A stretch of DNA of 45,957 nt, from the NCBI GenBank assembly GCA_001772335.1, contig METM01000002.1, forward strand, positions 1 through 45,957. The letters run 5' to 3'. The notes beneath the pieces were generated by a model. That model was not told where the DNA came from, made no database searches, and saw nothing but the letters and a program-made list of their open reading frames with translations. Below, piece by piece: positions 44,184-45,957 of this stretch. The first letter of the stretch is position 1. Each line of letters opens with the position of its first letter. This stretch comes from a candidate division WOR-1 bacterium RIFCSPHIGHO2_01_FULL_53_15. Its GTDB lineage: Bacteria > Margulisbacteria > WOR-1 > O2-12-FULL-45-9 > XYB2-FULL-48-7. A program made the position numbers and the translations under genes.

Positions 44184-45957
44184 TCAGGCATTGTATTTTG
44201 GCTCTCTTCCCAGTTCTTTAAGCAGGGAATTGACCTCTTTTTCCAGCTCCACCATTTTAAGCTCTCGGCCGACGACCAATTTATTGAACTCTTCTAATTC
44301 TTTAACTCTTACCTGCAGCTGCTCTTCCGCCTGCCGGCGCCCGGCTTCGGTTTCGATGGCGCGCAAAGCGTGGCCGAGATCACTGGCGACTTCCAACAGA
44401 AGGTTTATTTCTTCGTCATCGAAAGCCGCCGCGTTTGGAGAACAGATGTTAAGCGAACCCCAGATATTGTTGTTAATGGAGATAGGCACGGCAATCGCAG
44501 AAACGCAGCCGTGCTGTCTGGCTTGCTCTCGCCAGGGTTCATAGCTGGGATCATTGATCACATCATGCACGACCGCCGGCCGGCGCGTTTTAATGGCCGT
44601 GCCGACCGGTCCCCGGCCGGTGGGGGAGTCGTCCCAGGTGAAGCGCGCCGCTTCGAAGTATGATTCATCCAGACCGGCTTTGGCCTTGGGCAGGACATCA
44701 AAGTTGCCCTCGGCTATTTCCCCGATCCAGACATGGCGGTAATCGCGGGTGCGAGCCAGAATCCCGCAGATATTATTCAATAATTTGTCGGCATCTTTCT
44801 CAATTACGATCAGCTGGTTGACGTCGCGGATAGAATGCAGCAGCGCGTCAAGACGCATGATCTTTTTTTCGTTCCGTTTCCGTTCCGTAATATCCCGGAG
44901 GAAGACGCAGAACCGGCCGGCCCCGCCAGGTAAATAATTGACGCTGACCTCAAGATCAATTATTCCGCCGTCCTTGCCGCGGTGACGGGTTTCAAAGCGG
45001 TCGGAACCGGTTTCAATTATTTTTTTGATATGCGCGGCGGTTTCCTCCGGCTTTTCCGCCGCCTCAATGTCCGTGACGTTCATTCGTAAAAGTTCGTCGC
45101 GGCTATACCCGATCAGGCGGCAGTAGGCGTCATTGGCCGCCAGCAGGCGGCCGCTGGCGTCAGTCATCCAGAAGCCGTCCAGGGAGGTCAAAATAATGGT
45201 TCTGTAATCTTCTTCCGCCTGCCGGCGCTGAACGGCGAGGGCCCTTTGACCGGCGAGTTTCTGGAAAAGACCCGAGACCATGAGCGCCAGAACCAGAATA
45301 TAGGCCGAGAGGCGCAGGAAATGCATGAACCACCAGGCGTCATCCCAGAGCGCGGAAAATTTAAAGAGCAGTCCGCTCAGGCCGAAAGCCAGAGCCAGGA
45401 GGAAGAAAAGGTAGTCCTCCGATCTTTTGGCACTGATGAAATCAGCCAGGAAGCGAGCCGCCGCCAGAAGAAAAAATGCTCCGCCGAGCCCGTTGAGTGC
45501 GCTGGCCGCCGGCGTGAATTCGTTGTTGATTCTCATTGCCGGCAGAGTTTCGCGCAAGAGAGGAGCATAGATGCCGAAAGCGATCGAACCAAGGACTATG
45601 ATCCAGGGAAGGGAGATCGTTAGCGGCCGCGGGATTTTTCGGTTCGGCAGCCAGACGAGGGCAAACCAGAAGCCGCCGGCCAGGATGGAGGTCGAATGCA
45701 GGAGGACAAATCCGTGCCCGGGCAGGATGGCGGCGTGAAACAGGTCGAGCAGTCCGCCGGCCAGCAGCCCCAGGGCCGGCCAGTAAAATCTTTCTTCTTC
45801 GCTGCGCAACAGGGCGGCCGCCAGCGCAAGGGCGATTATCGCGCCGATCGCCTCAACCGAAGAATGGAGTACAATGTTCTCAAAAACAAAATGCGGCCAG
45901 AGGACTTGAAAAGGAGTCTGGACAGAGAGAAGAACTATTGCTAGCGGCCCCAGATAC
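44184..45957 (-). CDS. Membrane-anchored PAS-GAF sensor protein (5' end outside the window)
   Basis: The frame is open to base 45957, giving at least 590 residues. About seven membrane helices come first (VLHSSVEAIGAIIALALAAAL, DLFHAAILPGHGFVLLHS), resembling a MASE3-type sensor domain. A PAS domain follows (RTIILTSLDGFWMTDASGRLLAAND, and DLEVSVNYLPGGAGRFCVFLRDITE), then a GAF domain (NICGILARTRDYRHVWIGE, PVGTAIKTRRPAVVHDV, ISINNNIWGSLNI), and a C-terminal coiled coil ending LLKELGREPKYNA. There is no histidine kinase, GGDEF or HD output domain. It could signal through a partner protein. An internal TTG near 45809 is a possible but less likely start. Confidence 0.85.
   Translation of the reverse strand, partial: YLGPLAIVLLSVQTPFQVLWPHFVFENIVLHSSVEAIGAIIALALAAALLRSEEERFYWPALGLLAGGLLDLFHAAILPGHGFVLLHSTSILAGGFWFALVWLPNRKIPRPLTISLPWIIVLGSIAFGIYAPLLRETLPAMRINNEFTPAASALNGLGGAFFLLAAARFLADFISAKRSEDYLFFLLALAFGLSGLLFKFSALWDDAWWFMHFLRLSAYILVLALMVSGLFQKLAGQRALAVQRRQAEEDYRTIILTSLDGFWMTDASGRLLAANDAYCRLIGYSRDELLRMNVTDIEAAEKPEETAAHIKKIIETGSDRFETRHRGKDGGIIDLEVSVNYLPGGAGRFCVFLRDITERKRNEKKIMRLDALLHSIRDVNQLIVIEKDADKLLNNICGILARTRDYRHVWIGEIAEGNFDVLPKAKAGLDESYFEAARFTWDDSPTGRGPVGTAIKTRRPAVVHDVINDPSYEPWREQARQHGCVSAIAVPISINNNIWGSLNICSPNAAAFDDEEINLLLEVASDLGHALRAIETEAGRRQAEEQLQVRVKELEEFNKLVVGRELKMVELEKEVNSLLKELGREPKYNA

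Noticed and set aside
44331-45230. CCGCCTGCCGGCGC occurs twice in the sensor gene
   Set aside because: Both copies encode RRQAEE at the ends of coiled helices; the likeness is due to similar protein sequence, not a repeat element.

Overview
This window comes from a bacterium with an outer membrane, probably an uncultivated lineage. The evidence for a diderm envelope is a lipid A/LPS-type block (LpxB-like, MsbA-like, LpxL/HtrB-like and ArnT-like proteins), a lipoprotein and a Tat-type signal. Base composition looks fairly uniform and moderately GC-rich. Gene order is a dense patchwork of short operons on both strands. I cannot place the phylum from the sequence alone. The style (many leaderless-looking promoters, a cyanobacteria-like LpxB relative, heptanucleotide arrays inside genes) would fit a Margulisbacteria-like or similar candidate phylum, at low confidence. 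I saw no rRNA, tRNA, CRISPR array, transposase or prophage gene.

Layout. 1-7224 (minus): an envelope operon headed by a MNT-HEPN toxin-antitoxin-type pair, followed by LpxB-like, ABC exporter, acyltransferase, ArnT-like and two family 2 glycosyltransferases, the last cut by the window edge. 7330-9076 (plus): a DUF2779 nuclease-like protein and a SemiSWEET transporter. 9063-11253 (minus): threonine synthase and a DUF362 ferredoxin-like protein. 11262-12089: two small DUF2283 modules separated by copies of the thrC 5' end. 12141-16249 (minus): two paralogous HExxH proteins, a lipoprotein and a 61-residue protein. 16462-24253: LacI regulator, aspS and purA on plus, with a histidine kinase-like/metallophosphoesterase pair on minus. 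24250-26868: an 872-residue orphan. 26945-28930 (plus): queC, a VIT1-type membrane protein and a sugar transferase. 28927-31339: bioB divergent from bioH-bioC. 31454-33666 (plus): DUF1858, glutaredoxin, thiG, thiH.

33864-44177 (plus) is the most notable block. It holds an APS reductase, a sulfate/phosphate permease, a JAMM peptidase, hemB and hemL (precursors for siroheme), a sulfite reductase fused to a TusA domain, a ThiS-cysteine synthase fusion, a second threonine-synthase-like enzyme, a MoaD/ThiS-like carrier, a ThiF/MoeB-type E1 and a NIL-domain protein. Together they read as sulfate uptake and reduction feeding protein-thiocarboxylate-dependent synthesis of cysteine and possibly homocysteine. 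The window ends in a membrane-anchored PAS-GAF sensor on minus.

Three features run through the whole window. First, many genes have a TATAAT-like box only 5-8 nt before the start codon, implying leaderless mRNAs; three of the divergent gene pairs share symmetrical promoter DNA. Second, arrays of about four 7-bp units sit in frame inside at least eight genes. Third, small palindromic repeat elements lie at gene ends and supply stop codons and C-terminal tails, including one placed directly after the Gly-Gly of the MoaD-like sulfur carrier.
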